Assembly: GCF_900167255.1 (NCBI RefSeq) | Contig: NZ_FUYB01000005.1 | Coordinates: 1-64,000, forward strand | DNA: 64,000 nucleotides | Source: Thiothrix eikelboomii | GTDB taxonomy: Bacteria; Pseudomonadota; Gammaproteobacteria; Thiotrichales; Thiotrichaceae | Direction: 5' to 3' | Made by a program: the position numbers and the translations under genes | Notes under the pieces: model-generated | Databases searched by the model: none | Told to the model about the DNA's origin: nothing | What the model saw: the letters and a program-made list of their open reading frames with translations, nothing else | Part shown: piece by piece, positions 36,941 through 46,657 of the stretch | Layout: each line of letters begins with the position of its first letter | Numbering within the stretch: position 1 is the first letter of the stretch

Positions 36941-37582
36941 ATGCGTACCTTATTCCTACTCAGCATTTTGCCTTTTATCTTTGCCGCGAGTCAGTTAGCA
37001 AACTCACCTGCTGCAACTGCGATGGCTAACCCTGCCGCGATTGAGCCGTTTATTCCGAAAAACTTTACCTTTTTAAAGATAGCTGAAGGTAGGCTCAATA
37101 CGGACAGTGAAACGGATTATGCAGTCGTGGTGGAGCGAGCTGCCTCAGCCACTCAATCGGCTGCTCGCCGCTTATTAGTGATCCTTAGTGATCCTGAGGT
37201 TGAAGGGGGGTTAAAGATCGCACAACAGTATTGGCGCTTTATTCCTTTGCCAGTTGAAGGAGACGATCCCTTTTCGCAGCTGATGATTCTTGATGGGGCG
37301 CTGGAAGTCCAGTTCAAACCGCCGAATGCGGGGCGTTCACACGTGACTTATACTTTTAAGCCAGAAGGTCGGCGTTTTGTATTAAGTCGGTTGCAACGCT
37401 ATACAGTAAAGCCGACGACGGGCATGTTTAAGGAGACGCTCATTCATCTTGAACAAGGTGAGCGTGAATTCACCTCAGGGAGCATGTCGAGTCCACGCCA
37501 TCTAAAAAAGCTAGAAAAGTTTAAGCCGGAGCAAACCTGGACGCCGTGTCGGATTGATGATCCACTCAATTTTGAGCCTTAA
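36941..37582 (+). CDS. Uncharacterised exported protein
   Basis: 213 residues with an N-terminal Sec signal (MRTLFLLSILPFIFAASQLA). The body has alternating strands: FLKIAEGRLNTDSETDYAVVVE, RRLLVILSD, QLMILDGALEVQFKP and VTYTFKPEGRRFVLSRLQRYTV. This resembles periplasmic beta proteins in which DLNGDGKxD-like stretches precede a strand (here LNTDSETDYAVVV), but no family is claimed. It lies 97 bp upstream of a two-component system on the same strand. Confidence 0.7.
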   Translation: MRTLFLLSILPFIFAASQLANSPAATAMANPAAIEPFIPKNFTFLKIAEGRLNTDSETDYAVVVERAASATQSAARRLLVILSDPEVEGGLKIAQQYWRFIPLPVEGDDPFSQLMILDGALEVQFKPPNAGRSHVTYTFKPEGRRFVLSRLQRYTVKPTTGMFKETLIHLEQGEREFTSGSMSSPRHLKKLEKFKPEQTWTPCRIDDPLNFEP

Positions 37583-37679
37583 ATTCGACTGCACTTTTCC
37601 TGCATAATACCTTCGTTAAATTTCCGCAAATTATTGATTAAATAAACTTTTAACCTCGGCCAAGGCAGTTGCAGCGAGT

Positions 37680-38372
37680 ATGAGCAAACAAATTTTAGTG
37701 GTTGATGATGATCTGCATATCCGTGAAGTGATTAGCTTTGCCCTCGAAAAAGCAGGAATGAGCGTGCGTCAAGCTGGCGATGGGCGTGAGGCTGTACAAA
37801 GCTTTCGTGAACAAGCCGCTGATTTATTAGTGCTTGATATTAATATGCCAGAAATGGATGGTTTAGAGGTTTGCCGTGAGTTACGCAAAACTTCGAATGT
37901 ACCGATTTTGTTTTTATCATCGCGGGATGATGAAATTGATCGGATTCTGGGTTTAGAAATCGGTGGTGATGATTATGTCACCAAACCGTTTAGTCCCCGT
38001 GAGTTGGTGGCGAGGATTAATGCCATTCTCAAGCGTACTCAGCCTGTTAGTGCCGAGCCAAGTCCGCCTTCAGATCATTTAATTCGTGGCAAATTAATGG
38101 TTAGCCCACAACAACATTTAGCCACTTGGGATCAGCAAGCGGTGCATTTAACGGCTACCGAATTTGGGATGTTAATCTTGCTTGCCCGTCATCCGAATCG
38201 AGTATTTAACCGTGATCATATTATGCAGCAAGCCTATGATAATCAGGTTTATGTGAGTGATCGCACCATTGATAGCCATATTCGCCATATTCGGCAGAAG
38301 TTTGTGGAAGTGGGCTGTGTAAATATTATTGATACGGTTCATGGAGTTGGTTATAAGCTTGCACCATGCTAG
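37680..38372 (+). CDS. OmpR-family response regulator
   Basis: 230 residues. The receiver domain (1-118) has the acidic pair DDD at 9-11, phospho-acceptor Asp in LLVLDINMPEMDG, SSRDDEID and the KPFSPREL lysine. The winged-helix domain (130-230) ends DRTIDSHIRHIRQKF..HGVGYKL. It acts with the histidine kinase whose gene overlaps its end by 7 bp. Target genes are unknown; the upstream exported protein and the downstream peroxiredoxin are candidates by position only. Confidence 0.95.
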   Translation: MSKQILVVDDDLHIREVISFALEKAGMSVRQAGDGREAVQSFREQAADLLVLDINMPEMDGLEVCRELRKTSNVPILFLSSRDDEIDRILGLEIGGDDYVTKPFSPRELVARINAILKRTQPVSAEPSPPSDHLIRGKLMVSPQQHLATWDQQAVHLTATEFGMLILLARHPNRVFNRDHIMQQAYDNQVYVSDRTIDSHIRHIRQKFVEVGCVNIIDTVHGVGYKLAPC

Positions 38373-39997
38373 TTAATGCCCGTTTATCTCTGCCGAAAAA
38401 GCTACGCTTTAGCCTACGTAGCATTCTGTTGATTATGATGCTGACCTTATTACTCTTGCCTTTGGCGACCTTATATTTTTTTCGGATTTATGAAAATGAA
38501 TTAGTTCGCCAAACCGAGTTAGAGTTGATTGCACAGGGCGCTAGTTTAGCCGCGAGCTATCGGCAGATGATGCGCCTCACGCATCCGAAAGTGGCTGATT
38601 ACGGTTATGTCTTAAGTTATTCCCCTTTGATTGCTGGCCAGCGGCGCTCGTATATGCGCGACGAAGTGATTGATCCTTATTATACGCCGATCACCCCTGA
38701 ATTAGACTTAGTTAAGCCTGTTTATGCTCCGCGTCCTGATCCAATAGCGACTCCACAAGTGGCGGATGCTTACGCCCGTAAAGCAGGAGCGTTATTGATA
38801 CCAGTAATTCAAAATACCCAACAAGTGATGCTAGCTGGGATAAGAATTTTAGATATGAAGGGTATTGTGGTTGCAGGCAAAGACGATTTAGGTATGTCTT
38901 TAGCGCATGTTCCCGAGGTCAGTCAAGCACTCAAAGGCCACTACGCGAGCTTAATTCGCCAACGGGTTTCAGATGAGCCACCGCCTCCTTTGTATTCTTT
39001 AAGTCGTGGTACGCATATTCGTGTCTTTGCGGCCTTTCCGATTATTGAGGGGAATCGTTTGCAAGGGGTAGTTTATCTATCACGCACGCCGAAAAATATT
39101 CTCAAACACCTGTATTTGGTACAAGACAAGTTGTATTTAGCCACAGGGATTTTGCTCAGTGTGGCGGTGTTATTGGTGCTCTTTCTTTCTTCAAGTTTGT
39201 CACGTCCAATTCGGGAACTGATTCGGCAAACTCAGCAAGTCGCTCAAGGTGAGCTACCCTATGTACAACCCTTGAAAAATCCAGTGACTTATGAACTCGC
39301 CCAGCTTTCAGACAGTTTTGCCAGTATGTCGCAAGCCTTAGCTGAGCGTTCTGATTATATTCGTCGCTTTGCTTCGCATGTTTCGCATGAGTTTAAAACG
39401 CCCCTTACTTCCATGCAGGGGGCGCTAGAGTTATTAAATGAGCATATCGACACCATGCCACCGGAGCGTCGCCAGCGTTTTTTGGATAATCTGCTTAGCG
39501 ATACCCAACGCTTAAAAAATCTGGTGAGTCGCTTGTTAGAGTTAGCCCGTGCCGATGCTTTAGAGCCGAGCAAGCAAACCAGTCAGTTGCCGGAGCTACT
39601 GCGCGCAATGACCAATCGCTATCATGAACGCGGTTTAGCGTTGGAGGTATTGGATCTGCCGGCGCTGCCCTTAGCAATCGCCCCTGATGCCTTAGAGTCG
39701 GTACTGGGGAATTTGTTTGATAATAGCCTACATCATGGGGCTTCTGTGGTGCGCTTAACGGCGAGGGTTGGGGCTGAACGGTTATGGCTGTCTTTGCAGG
39801 ATAACGGCCAAGGTATCTCCCCAGCTAATCGTGAGCGCATCTTTACACCTTTTTTTACAACTCGCCGCAATGAAGGTGGAACGGGCTTAGGTTTAGAGAT
39901 TGTGGCCTCCTTGCTGAAGGCCTATAACGCGAGTATCTCGCTAGGCTCAGCCGAATCAGGGGCAGAATTTATACTAGAATTGGCCTTAGCGACTTAA
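38366..39997 (+). CDS. Membrane sensor histidine kinase
   Basis: 543 residues. Two membrane helices (about 18-38 and 255-278) enclose a ~215-residue periplasmic sensor region. HAMP follows (SSSLSRPIRELIRQTQQVAQGE), then the phospho-acceptor HVSHEFKTPLTSMQG, and the ATP lid blocks LFDNSLHHGA, DNGQGIS, PFFTTRRNEGGTGLGLEIV. It resembles CreC-type or long-sensor kinases, but the ligand cannot be inferred. A terminator follows. Confidence 0.94.
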   Translation: MLVNARLSLPKKLRFSLRSILLIMMLTLLLLPLATLYFFRIYENELVRQTELELIAQGASLAASYRQMMRLTHPKVADYGYVLSYSPLIAGQRRSYMRDEVIDPYYTPITPELDLVKPVYAPRPDPIATPQVADAYARKAGALLIPVIQNTQQVMLAGIRILDMKGIVVAGKDDLGMSLAHVPEVSQALKGHYASLIRQRVSDEPPPPLYSLSRGTHIRVFAAFPIIEGNRLQGVVYLSRTPKNILKHLYLVQDKLYLATGILLSVAVLLVLFLSSSLSRPIRELIRQTQQVAQGELPYVQPLKNPVTYELAQLSDSFASMSQALAERSDYIRRFASHVSHEFKTPLTSMQGALELLNEHIDTMPPERRQRFLDNLLSDTQRLKNLVSRLLELARADALEPSKQTSQLPELLRAMTNRYHERGLALEVLDLPALPLAIAPDALESVLGNLFDNSLHHGASVVRLTARVGAERLWLSLQDNGQGISPANRERIFTPFFTTRRNEGGTGLGLEIVASLLKAYNASISLGSAESGAEFILELALAT

Positions 39998-40047
39998 TTC
40001 CGATAGGGTCGTTGCTGCTTTCTTAGCTTAACAACCATCGTTTTTAT

Positions 40048-40080
40048 AGAATGTTTTATGCGAAACATTCTGTTTTTATT
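40048..40080 (+). terminator. Rho-independent terminator after the kinase gene
   Basis: AGAATGTTT (40048-40056) and AAACATTCT (40063-40071) form a 9-bp stem, followed by GTTTTTATTT. It is AU-rich but well formed, 50 bp past the kinase stop. Confidence 0.75.
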
Positions 40081-40187
40081 TAATGGCTAACCTAGTTATA
40101 CTGCACTGCATCATACTGGTTGCTAATTTAAGCAATACATCAGTAAAGCATTAATTTGTTAATTTATTAATTTTTAAGGAGAAAATA

Positions 40188-40925
40188 ATGTTACCGAATA
40201 GTGAAGGCAAAAAAGTTCCTCAGGTTACCTTCCATACCCGCCAGAACAATGCTTGGGTTGATGTAACGACTGACGAATTATTCAAAGGCAAGACGGTCGT
40301 CGTGTTCTCTTTACCCGGTGCATTCACACCTACCTGTTCTTCTACCCATGTGCCACGCTATAACCAATTGGCGGATGCACTAAAAGCGAATGGCGTGGAT
40401 GAGATTATTTGTATGTCGGTCAACGATACCTTCGTGATGAATGAGTGGAAGGCCGCGCAAGAGGCCGACAAACTCACTTTTATTCCTGATGGGAATGGCG
40501 AATTCACCGAAGGCATGGGTTTGTTAGTCGACAAAGATAACCTGGGCTTTGGCAAGCGTTCATGGCGTTATTCAATGCTGGTGAAAGATGGTACGGTCGT
40601 GAAAATGTTCATCGAACCTGAAAAAGATGGCGACCCCTTCGAAGTCTCTGACGCTGATACCATGCTGAACTACATTGCTCCTAGAGCAAAGAAGCCTTTG
40701 GATGTGACAGTCTTCAGTCGTTTAGGTTGTCCATTCTGTGCTAAGGCGAAAGCTCAGCTGAAAGAAAAAGGGATTGCCTTTGATGAGTTAGTTTTGAATA
40801 AAGACTATCGCAATGTGACGCTGCGTGCGGTCGCGGGTCAAGATTCAGTCCCCCAAATCTTTATCAATGGCCAGCATATTGGTGGCTCTGACAAATTAGA
40901 GGCTTGGTTAGCCAGCAACACCTAA
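40188..40925 (+). CDS. Peroxiredoxin-glutaredoxin hybrid (Prx5-Grx)
   Basis: 245 residues. Residues 1-165 are a Prx5-type peroxiredoxin with the peroxidatic cysteine in [11 protein letters not shown]. Residues ~175-245 are a glutaredoxin with CPFC ([12 protein letters not shown]) and the [17 protein letters not shown] glutathione-binding block. Such hybrids, known from Haemophilus and others, reduce peroxides with glutathione directly. The glutathione reductase that would recycle it is the next gene. AAGGAG precedes ATG 40188. Confidence 0.96.
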   Translation: MLPNSEGKKVPQVTFHTRQNNAWVDVTTDELFKGKTVVVFSLPGAFTPTCSSTHVPRYNQLADALKANGVDEIICMSVNDTFVMNEWKAAQEADKLTFIPDGNGEFTEGMGLLVDKDNLGFGKRSWRYSMLVKDGTVVKMFIEPEKDGDPFEVSDADTMLNYIAPRAKKPLDVTVFSRLGCPFCAKAKAQLKEKGIAFDELVLNKDYRNVTLRAVAGQDSVPQIFINGQHIGGSDKLEAWLASNT

Positions 40926-40948
40926 CCGCTCTGTCGGTTTAGACTTAG

Positions 40949-40980
40949 GCTAGCCTGGGTTTCAAAGAGAACAGGCTAGC
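40949..40980 (+). terminator. Hairpin between the peroxiredoxin and gor genes
   Basis: GCTAGCCTG (40949-40957) pairs perfectly with CAGGCTAGC (40972-40980). Only a weak T-rich stretch (TGCAATTTTC) follows, so it may be a partial terminator that lowers gor expression relative to the peroxiredoxin. Confidence 0.5.
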
Positions 40981-41026
40981 TGCAATTTTCACCGACATTT
41001 TCATTGGCTTAAGTCGAGAGGATCTT

Positions 41027-42391
41027 ATGAACCAGCATTATGACGTGATTGCGATTGGTGCAGGAAGTGGCGGTTTATCCGTGGTTGAAAAAGCAGCCGC
41101 TTACGGTAAAAAAGCCGCTGTGGTTGAAATGAATGACGATCTAGGTGGTACTTGCGTCAATCGGGGTTGTGTTCCGAAAAAGGTCATGTGGTATGCCGCA
41201 GAATTGGCGCATGCTCAAGTTCATGCCCGCGATTATGGCTTTGATCTCACTCCGGGCAAGGTGGATTGGACTAAGTTAGTCATGAAGCGCGAGAACCTGA
41301 TTGACGGGATTAATGATTGGTATCGGGATGATTTTCTAGCTAAGGCGGGAATTGATTTAATTTACGGTCAAGCTCGGTTTCTTGATGCACATACCTTAGA
41401 AGTGAGAGGCGAGCGCTATACGGCTGATCATATTGTGATTGCGACTGGCAGCCGTCCTTTGGTGTTTAAGGATATACCGGGTGCTGAGTTAGGGATTACT
41501 TCGGATGGTTTTTTTGAATTAGAAGAGCAACCCCAAAAAGTGGCAGTAGTCGGTGGTGGTTATATTGCCTTAGAATTGGCAGGGGTCTTAAATGCACTAG
41601 GTAGTGATACGCATTTATTGCACCAAGGTTTTCCAGTTTTAATTGGCTTCGATGCTATGATTCAGCAAGGTTTGCGTAAGCAAATGGAAGCAGATGGTAT
41701 TACTTTTCATGATAATGATAAAATTGCTAGTATCGAAAAACAGAATAATGGCCAATTAACCGTGCATTATCAAAGCGGTGAAACTTTAGAAAATTTAGAT
41801 CAACTGATTTGGGCCATTGGGCGCGTACCGAATACCGATGATTTAGGTTTGAATACTATTGGTTTACAACCTGCCAAGAATGGCTTGATTGATGTGAATG
41901 AGTATCAAGAAACCTCGGTTGCCGGTGTTTATGCCATTGGCGATATTATCAATAAGCGCGGAGTGCAATTAACGCCAGTTGCGATTGCTGCCGGTCGACG
42001 TTTATCTGATCGCTTATTCGGTGGTATGCAAGGGCGTAAAGTGGATTATAATTTAATTCCTACGGTAATGTTTACTCATCCACCCATTGGCACGATTGGC
42101 TTATCGGAAGAGGCCGCTCGTGAGCAATACGGTGATGAAGTGAAGGTTTATCAAACCGATTTTAATTCCATGTATTATTCATTTGTGAAGCACAAAGTTA
42201 AAACCTATATGAAACTCATTGTGGTGGGCAAAGACGAAAAAATCGTTGGTTGCCATGCGATGGGCAAAGGTGTCGATGAAATGATGCAAGGTTTTGCAGT
42301 AGCATTGAAAATGGGGGCAACCAAGCAAGACTTTGATGACACGATAGCGATTCATCCAGTGAGTGCCGAAGAAATGGTGACAATGAAATAG
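41027..42391 (+). CDS. gor: Glutathione-disulfide reductase
   Basis: 454 residues (E. coli Gor is 450). FAD site IGAGSGGLS at the N-terminus, redox-active disulfide GGTCVNRGCVPKK, NAD(P)-binding VVGGGYIALELAGVL, and the C-terminal interface HPVSAEEMVTMK with the catalytic His-Glu. It reduces glutathione disulfide and so supports the adjacent Prx5-Grx hybrid. The ATG has a GAGAGGAT-type site 7 bases upstream. Confidence 0.95.
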   Translation: MNQHYDVIAIGAGSGGLSVVEKAAAYGKKAAVVEMNDDLGGTCVNRGCVPKKVMWYAAELAHAQVHARDYGFDLTPGKVDWTKLVMKRENLIDGINDWYRDDFLAKAGIDLIYGQARFLDAHTLEVRGERYTADHIVIATGSRPLVFKDIPGAELGITSDGFFELEEQPQKVAVVGGGYIALELAGVLNALGSDTHLLHQGFPVLIGFDAMIQQGLRKQMEADGITFHDNDKIASIEKQNNGQLTVHYQSGETLENLDQLIWAIGRVPNTDDLGLNTIGLQPAKNGLIDVNEYQETSVAGVYAIGDIINKRGVQLTPVAIAAGRRLSDRLFGGMQGRKVDYNLIPTVMFTHPPIGTIGLSEEAAREQYGDEVKVYQTDFNSMYYSFVKHKVKTYMKLIVVGKDEKIVGCHAMGKGVDEMMQGFAVALKMGATKQDFDDTIAIHPVSAEEMVTMK

Positions 42392-42528
42392 GGTACAGGC
42401 TCAATAAGATTAACTTTTCATTACCAAATGCTTACTTATCCGTAACTGGATATTTGGTCGGATTGCTTTAAAATCACCTTATTGCACTAAACAACAGCTA
42501 ATCAGTCGTTGTTTTCACTTCGCAGTTT

Positions 42529-42560
42529 GGGGTTTTGAAGTGATTCAATCCCCCTTTTTT
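42529..42560 (+). terminator. Possible terminator downstream of gor
   Basis: GGGG (42529-42532) pairs with CCCC through an imperfect stem that also joins GAA with TTC around a GTGA loop, followed by CTTTTTT. The stem has one mismatch and one bulge. It lies ~140 bp after the gor stop. Confidence 0.5.
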
Positions 42561-42599
42561 AAAATACATTTGGATCAGACCGCTAGCGGCTCTTTCCTA

Positions 42600-42693
42600 C
42601 ACTGAAAAAAATCAATCCTAAGGCCAAATCCAACCCACTGAGGTTTGGCTTAGGATAAATCCTGTCGCACCGGAGTTTTGCTCCGGTGTTTTT
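42600..42693 (+). ncRNA. Candidate small RNA ending in a strong terminator
   Basis: Between convergent genes there are two strong hairpins in a row. ATCCTAAG-G-CCAAA (42615-42628) pairs with TTTGG-CTTAGGAT (42644-42656), a 13-bp stem with one bulge; then comes the CACCGGAG/CTCCGGTG terminator with its T-run. No plus-strand gene follows for over 700 bp, so this may be an independent transcript or the processed end of the gor message. The 5' end is not determined. Confidence 0.35.
42668..42693 (+). terminator. Strong rho-independent terminator
   Basis: CACCGGAG (42668-42675) and CTCCGGTG pair perfectly across a TTTTG loop and are followed by TTTTT. The orientation is plus, so it does not serve the minus-strand gene that ends at 42706. 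Confidence 0.88.
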
Positions 42694-42705
42694 ACGGATA
42701 TTCGT

Positions 42706-43236
42706 TTACTCGACTTGCAAGGCATCCCGCTCACGGCAGCTTAAAGTCGTATATTGACCTGCAGGTAGTTTAGCTTTTAAACCCAGTTCTTTTAACACCG
42801 TTTTAAGATCGACCTTGTTTTCCACTGAGCAAGCATTGGCTTTGGCAAAAGCTTGTAGGGCGCTATCATCACCTGTTAAACGCACCGTAATTCCCGCACC
42901 TGCATTCACACAGCAGCCAATATAAGCCGTCATGTACTCTTCTTCGATCATGACTAACTCGTGCCCCATAAAGTGGGCAGGCTTATTCACTAAATAATAA
43001 TCGGTGTAATCAGCACGTAGGTTAGGCTTTTTATTCACAATTCCAGCGCGCATATAGGCCTGAATCGCTTGGCCAGAATCACCGATGCGCTCAGCTTTAG
43101 CAGGGTCATAGCGCAAAGCATCACTGAGCCCTTGCTCGAGTTGACTCGCTTGAGTCGTGCCTGCAGCATGAGCTGCTTGCATAACTACTGCTAAACTTAA
43201 GCTCAATAACAGGGATTTCAAAGTTAAAACAGGCAT
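42706..43236 (-). CDS. Uncharacterised periplasmic protein
   Basis: 176 residues with a clear Sec signal ending MQAAHAAG (cleavage near residue 25). The mature part has four cysteines (GCCVNAGAG, NACSVEN, TLSCRERD) and the motif GHELVMIEEEYMTAYIG. No family is recognised. It is monocistronic, transcribed toward the candidate small RNA region, and divergent from the MFS gene. Confidence 0.7.
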   Translation of the reverse strand: MPVLTLKSLLLSLSLAVVMQAAHAAGTTQASQLEQGLSDALRYDPAKAERIGDSGQAIQAYMRAGIVNKKPNLRADYTDYYLVNKPAHFMGHELVMIEEEYMTAYIGCCVNAGAGITVRLTGDDSALQAFAKANACSVENKVDLKTVLKELGLKAKLPAGQYTTLSCRERDALQVE

Positions 43237-43458
43237 CTTAGTCAGTCCTTACCATGAGTTATATTTATTCGAGCACACGCTTAAATAATTGTTCAACTTC
43301 GGTGTTGCCAATTTATTTACTAACTAACTTGGGCGCGAGTATAGTTTATCGGCCATGTCAATAAGCCATTGACCGCTTGGCGCTGATTATGGTCTGTTTT
43401 ATTGGCGTAGGTCTCTCTAAAATGGACAGCCTTCTACCTAAAACAACAGGACTAGGCG

Positions 43459-44676
43459 ATGTTTCAGGCTTTACGCAAACCCGAAGTGCTAATCACGACC
43501 TTAGCTGCAGCGGGGATATTGATGGTGACGATGGGGACACGACAATCTTTAGGGTTGTTTATCGAACCATTGACGACCAGTACTGGTTTGGCGATTACCA
43601 CGATTAGCCTAGCTTTAGCGATTGGCCAATTTACTTGGGGGGCTATTCAGCCTGTAGCAGGTGCGCTTTCGGATCGTTATGGTCCACAAGCTATTTTAGT
43701 GGTGGCCTTGTTGGTCTTGGCTTTCGGTGTGGGTATTACGCCTTTTATGAGTTCTGGTTTTGGGCTGATGGTATCACTTGGACTATTCTTGGCGATAGGT
43801 TCAGGTGCGGGGAGTTTCTCGGTATTGATTGGGGCAGCCGCGCAGCGATTACCCGTTGAGGCGCGAGCCGAGGCTTCAGGGGTGATCAATGCGGGTGGCT
43901 CATTCGGGCAGTTTGTGTTTGCGCCACTGATGCAAAAATGTATCCAAGTGTTTGGCTGGATGGGGGCGATGTGGACGATGATGCTGATCACCCTCGCTGC
44001 TTTGCCGCTGATTGCGCGTTTAATGGGTAAGGAAAAGTTTGTACCAGCGCCCAAAACAAAGGATGGGGGTGTCTGGCAAGCGGTTAAGGTGGCGATGCAA
44101 GATCCAAGCTACTTGCTGCTGCATTTAGGGTTTTTTACTTGTGGCTTTCATATTGCTTTTTTGGTGACGCATTTACCCGGCGAGGTGAATCTCTGTGGTT
44201 TGCCGCCTACGGTCGCAAGCTGGTCATTAGCCATTATTGGCCTGTCAAATATTTTTGGCAGTCTCTATGCGGGTTATTGTGTGTCGCGCTATCGCAGTAA
44301 ATATGTATTGGCTGCCATGTATGCTTCGCGGGCTTTATTAGTGATTTGGTATCTGATGATGCCACGTACTGAGTGGACCTTTTATATTTTTGCGATAGGC
44401 TTAGGTTTTACTTGGTTAGCGACCGTACCCCCGACGGCCGCGATTGTGAGTAAATTGTTTGGGGTGCGTTATCTGGCAACCTTATTTGGTTTAACCGTCT
44501 TTACGCATCAACTCGGCGGTTTCTTAGGCGCTTATTTAGGTGGCTGGTCGATTACCCGTTTCGGTGATTTTACGTGGATGTGGTATGCCGATATTGCCCT
44601 TGCCCTGCTAGCGGCCGTGGCTAATTTACCGATTCGGGAACAGAAGGTGGTTCGTCCGGTAGTGGCTGTTGCCTAG
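43459..44676 (+). CDS. Major facilitator superfamily transporter
   Basis: 405 residues, about twelve membrane helices. The inter-helix 2-3 motif is GALSDRYGPQAILV. It begins with a helix followed by TMGTRQSLGLFIEPLTTSTGLAITTISLALAIGQ (seen as RQSLGLFIEPL and ISLALAIGQFTWG), a pattern of the OFA/monocarboxylate-like MFS group. The substrate is unknown; organic anions are typical. The convergent CoA-transferase gene downstream may be related in metabolism but lies on the other strand. Confidence 0.9.
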   Translation: MFQALRKPEVLITTLAAAGILMVTMGTRQSLGLFIEPLTTSTGLAITTISLALAIGQFTWGAIQPVAGALSDRYGPQAILVVALLVLAFGVGITPFMSSGFGLMVSLGLFLAIGSGAGSFSVLIGAAAQRLPVEARAEASGVINAGGSFGQFVFAPLMQKCIQVFGWMGAMWTMMLITLAALPLIARLMGKEKFVPAPKTKDGGVWQAVKVAMQDPSYLLLHLGFFTCGFHIAFLVTHLPGEVNLCGLPPTVASWSLAIIGLSNIFGSLYAGYCVSRYRSKYVLAAMYASRALLVIWYLMMPRTEWTFYIFAIGLGFTWLATVPPTAAIVSKLFGVRYLATLFGLTVFTHQLGGFLGAYLGGWSITRFGDFTWMWYADIALALLAAVANLPIREQKVVRPVVAVA

Positions 44677-44850
44677 GGACGGGATGCATGGTTGGGCGCT
44701 GTGTATACTGCATGCTACTGACTGCAGTGGGCGAGTCGGTGTGAAAGGCTGATACCACTAAAGCAGTGGCGAGTGCATAGCACATTCCGCCACTTAAGCT
44801 AATGGCAGTCGAGACCCCAACTTATTGGCTGGCTAAACAGCCTTCAAAGT

Positions 44851-45978
44851 TTAAGTCAGTGCTCCTAGCGCCCGTAGGGCAGCGATTTGCTCAGGACTAT
44901 AAGCGAGTTCCGCCAAAATGCTGGCAGTATCCTCTCCCGCTCCTGTGGGAGCAATTGGTGCTTTGGCGGGTGTGCGACTCAATCGAGGGGCGGGGGCTGC
45001 TTGCAAAACCTCATTGACACGTACAAAGTTGCCACGTGCTGCATTATGCGGGTGTGCTTCCACTTCGTTGAAATCAAGGACGGGCGCGACACAGGCATCA
45101 CTCCCCTCAAAAAGACTTAACCATTCGGCTTGCGTCTTCTGCCGGAAAATCTCGGCATAGTACTGGCTACGCTCTGGCCAATTTGCTTTTTGATATTGAC
45201 TAGAGTAATGCTCGCTAGGGAGCGCTGCTTTGGTTAATAACTCTTTAAAGAAATGGGGTTCTAACGGGGCGACGGCAAGGTATTTGTTATCCGCTGTGGC
45301 ATAGCAACGATAAAAGGGTGCTCCACCATCTAAGAAATTCGCTTCACGTTCAATAGTCCACCATTGGCGTGCCAACCAAGTATGTAATAAACCCATCATG
45401 GCAGGTACGCCATCGACCATCGCTGCATCAATGACTTGGCCTTGACCCGAGCGGTCGCGCTCATATAAAGCAGCGAGGATGCCCAGTAATAAAAACATCG
45501 TTCCACCCCCATAATCAGCGACTAAATTCAACGGTGGCATCGGTGGCTGGCCAGCAACTCCGAGTGGATACAGGGCGCCTGTGAGTGCTAAATAATTCAG
45601 ATCATGCCCCGCCGTTTGTGCCAATGGGCCTGTTTGCCCCCAACCCGTCATCCGGCCATAAATCAGCTTTGGATTATGACTCAAACAGGCTTCAGGACCT
45701 AAACCAAGTTTCTCCATCACACCGGGGCGAAAACCTTCAATGACAACATCCGCTGCGGCGATCAGTTGCTGAGCAATGGCTAGACCTGCAGGATTTTTTA
45801 AGTCGAGCGCGATTGAGCGTTTATGTCGCCGATTAATATCTGTTGGGTCAGCGGGCGTTGAGGTTCGATCAATCACAATCACCTCAGCCCCTAAATCAGC
45901 TAGCAGCTGTCCAGCTAAAGGGGCAGGGCCAAGACCCGCCATTTCAATGACCTTGAGTTGATGCAATGCTGTGCCCAT
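44851..45978 (-). CDS. CaiB/BaiF family (class III) CoA-transferase
   Basis: 375 residues. LKVIEMAGLGPAPLAGQLLADLGAEVIVID (seen as LAGQLLADLGAEVI) is the family start, with KRSIALDLKNPAG, EGFRPGVMEKLGLG and GHDLNYLALTGAL following. The last two are closest to alpha-methylacyl-CoA racemase-like members, so racemase activity is as likely as CoA transfer. It stands alone on its strand. Confidence 0.9.
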   Translation of the reverse strand: MGTALHQLKVIEMAGLGPAPLAGQLLADLGAEVIVIDRTSTPADPTDINRRHKRSIALDLKNPAGLAIAQQLIAAADVVIEGFRPGVMEKLGLGPEACLSHNPKLIYGRMTGWGQTGPLAQTAGHDLNYLALTGALYPLGVAGQPPMPPLNLVADYGGGTMFLLLGILAALYERDRSGQGQVIDAAMVDGVPAMMGLLHTWLARQWWTIEREANFLDGGAPFYRCYATADNKYLAVAPLEPHFFKELLTKAALPSEHYSSQYQKANWPERSQYYAEIFRQKTQAEWLSLFEGSDACVAPVLDFNEVEAHPHNAARGNFVRVNEVLQAAPAPRLSRTPAKAPIAPTGAGEDTASILAELAYSPEQIAALRALGALT

Positions 45979-46173
45979 AAACTTGCCTTGTTAGCGAAAA
46001 AACAAGCCTAAGTTTAGCTGATTTATTATGCATAAATCTTGTTGCGACCCAATAAAGACAGGCGTATAAGAATCTGGCGAGAGCTGGAACTTCAGGGAAG
46101 GATCTTGAGTCTATCGAGTAGAAGTTTCACGCTAAAGATTTAAATAAAGCTATTTTCAGGAAGTCAATTTACT

Positions 46174-46572
46174 ATGAAATTAACAAAAACAAGTTTAGCC
46201 ATCACGGCGCTTTTCTTTTGCCTAGGTACGAGTGCTGCCTTCGCTGCTGATCCTGCGACAGCACCCGCTGAACCCACTTTAATCGTCGAAGATACTATTG
46301 ATTCAAGTGATGAAGTCGATGCGGCTAATCCCGAAATGGATAGCGCTGAATTACAAGCAGAAATCCGAATCGCTTGTGAGGAATTTGCGATTGATGAAAA
46401 AGTAGCTGAAGACAAAGTGCCTGAATTTGTCGATGCCTGTGTGGCTGAAAATATGCCAGCAGAAGAAGCGGATACGATAGAAACCGTCGATAGTGAGCTA
46501 CCTGAGCTTGAGGAGTCAGCGCCTGAGACAACACCTTCGGTCGTGGCCGGTCAACCGACTACCCAAGAGTGA
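46174..46572 (+). CDS. Small acidic exported protein
   Basis: 132 residues. Sec signal MKLTKTSLAITALFFCLGTSAAFAA, cleaved after AFA. The mature chain is strongly acidic (about a quarter Glu/Asp) with two cysteines in IACEEFAIDEKVAEDKVPEFVDACVAEN (seen as IACEEF and VDACVAEN) and a Pro/Thr/Glu-rich end. It may bind metal or act as a periplasmic buffer; no family is claimed. A strong terminator follows. Confidence 0.7.
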   Translation: MKLTKTSLAITALFFCLGTSAAFAADPATAPAEPTLIVEDTIDSSDEVDAANPEMDSAELQAEIRIACEEFAIDEKVAEDKVPEFVDACVAENMPAEEADTIETVDSELPELEESAPETTPSVVAGQPTTQE

Positions 46573-46601
46573 CCTTAAGCTAAAATTTGTTTATAGTCAG
46601 A

Positions 46602-46637
46602 GCGGGGAGCACCATCTGGTTGCTCCCCGTTTTTTTT
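46602..46637 (+). terminator. Strong rho-independent terminator
   Basis: CGGGGAGCA (46603-46611) pairs with TGCTCCCCG (46621-46629) and is followed by eight T bases. It terminates the acidic exported protein gene 30 bp upstream of it and separates it from bioA. Confidence 0.92.
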
Positions 46638-46657
46638 CTTATATCCAGTAGTTTGGT

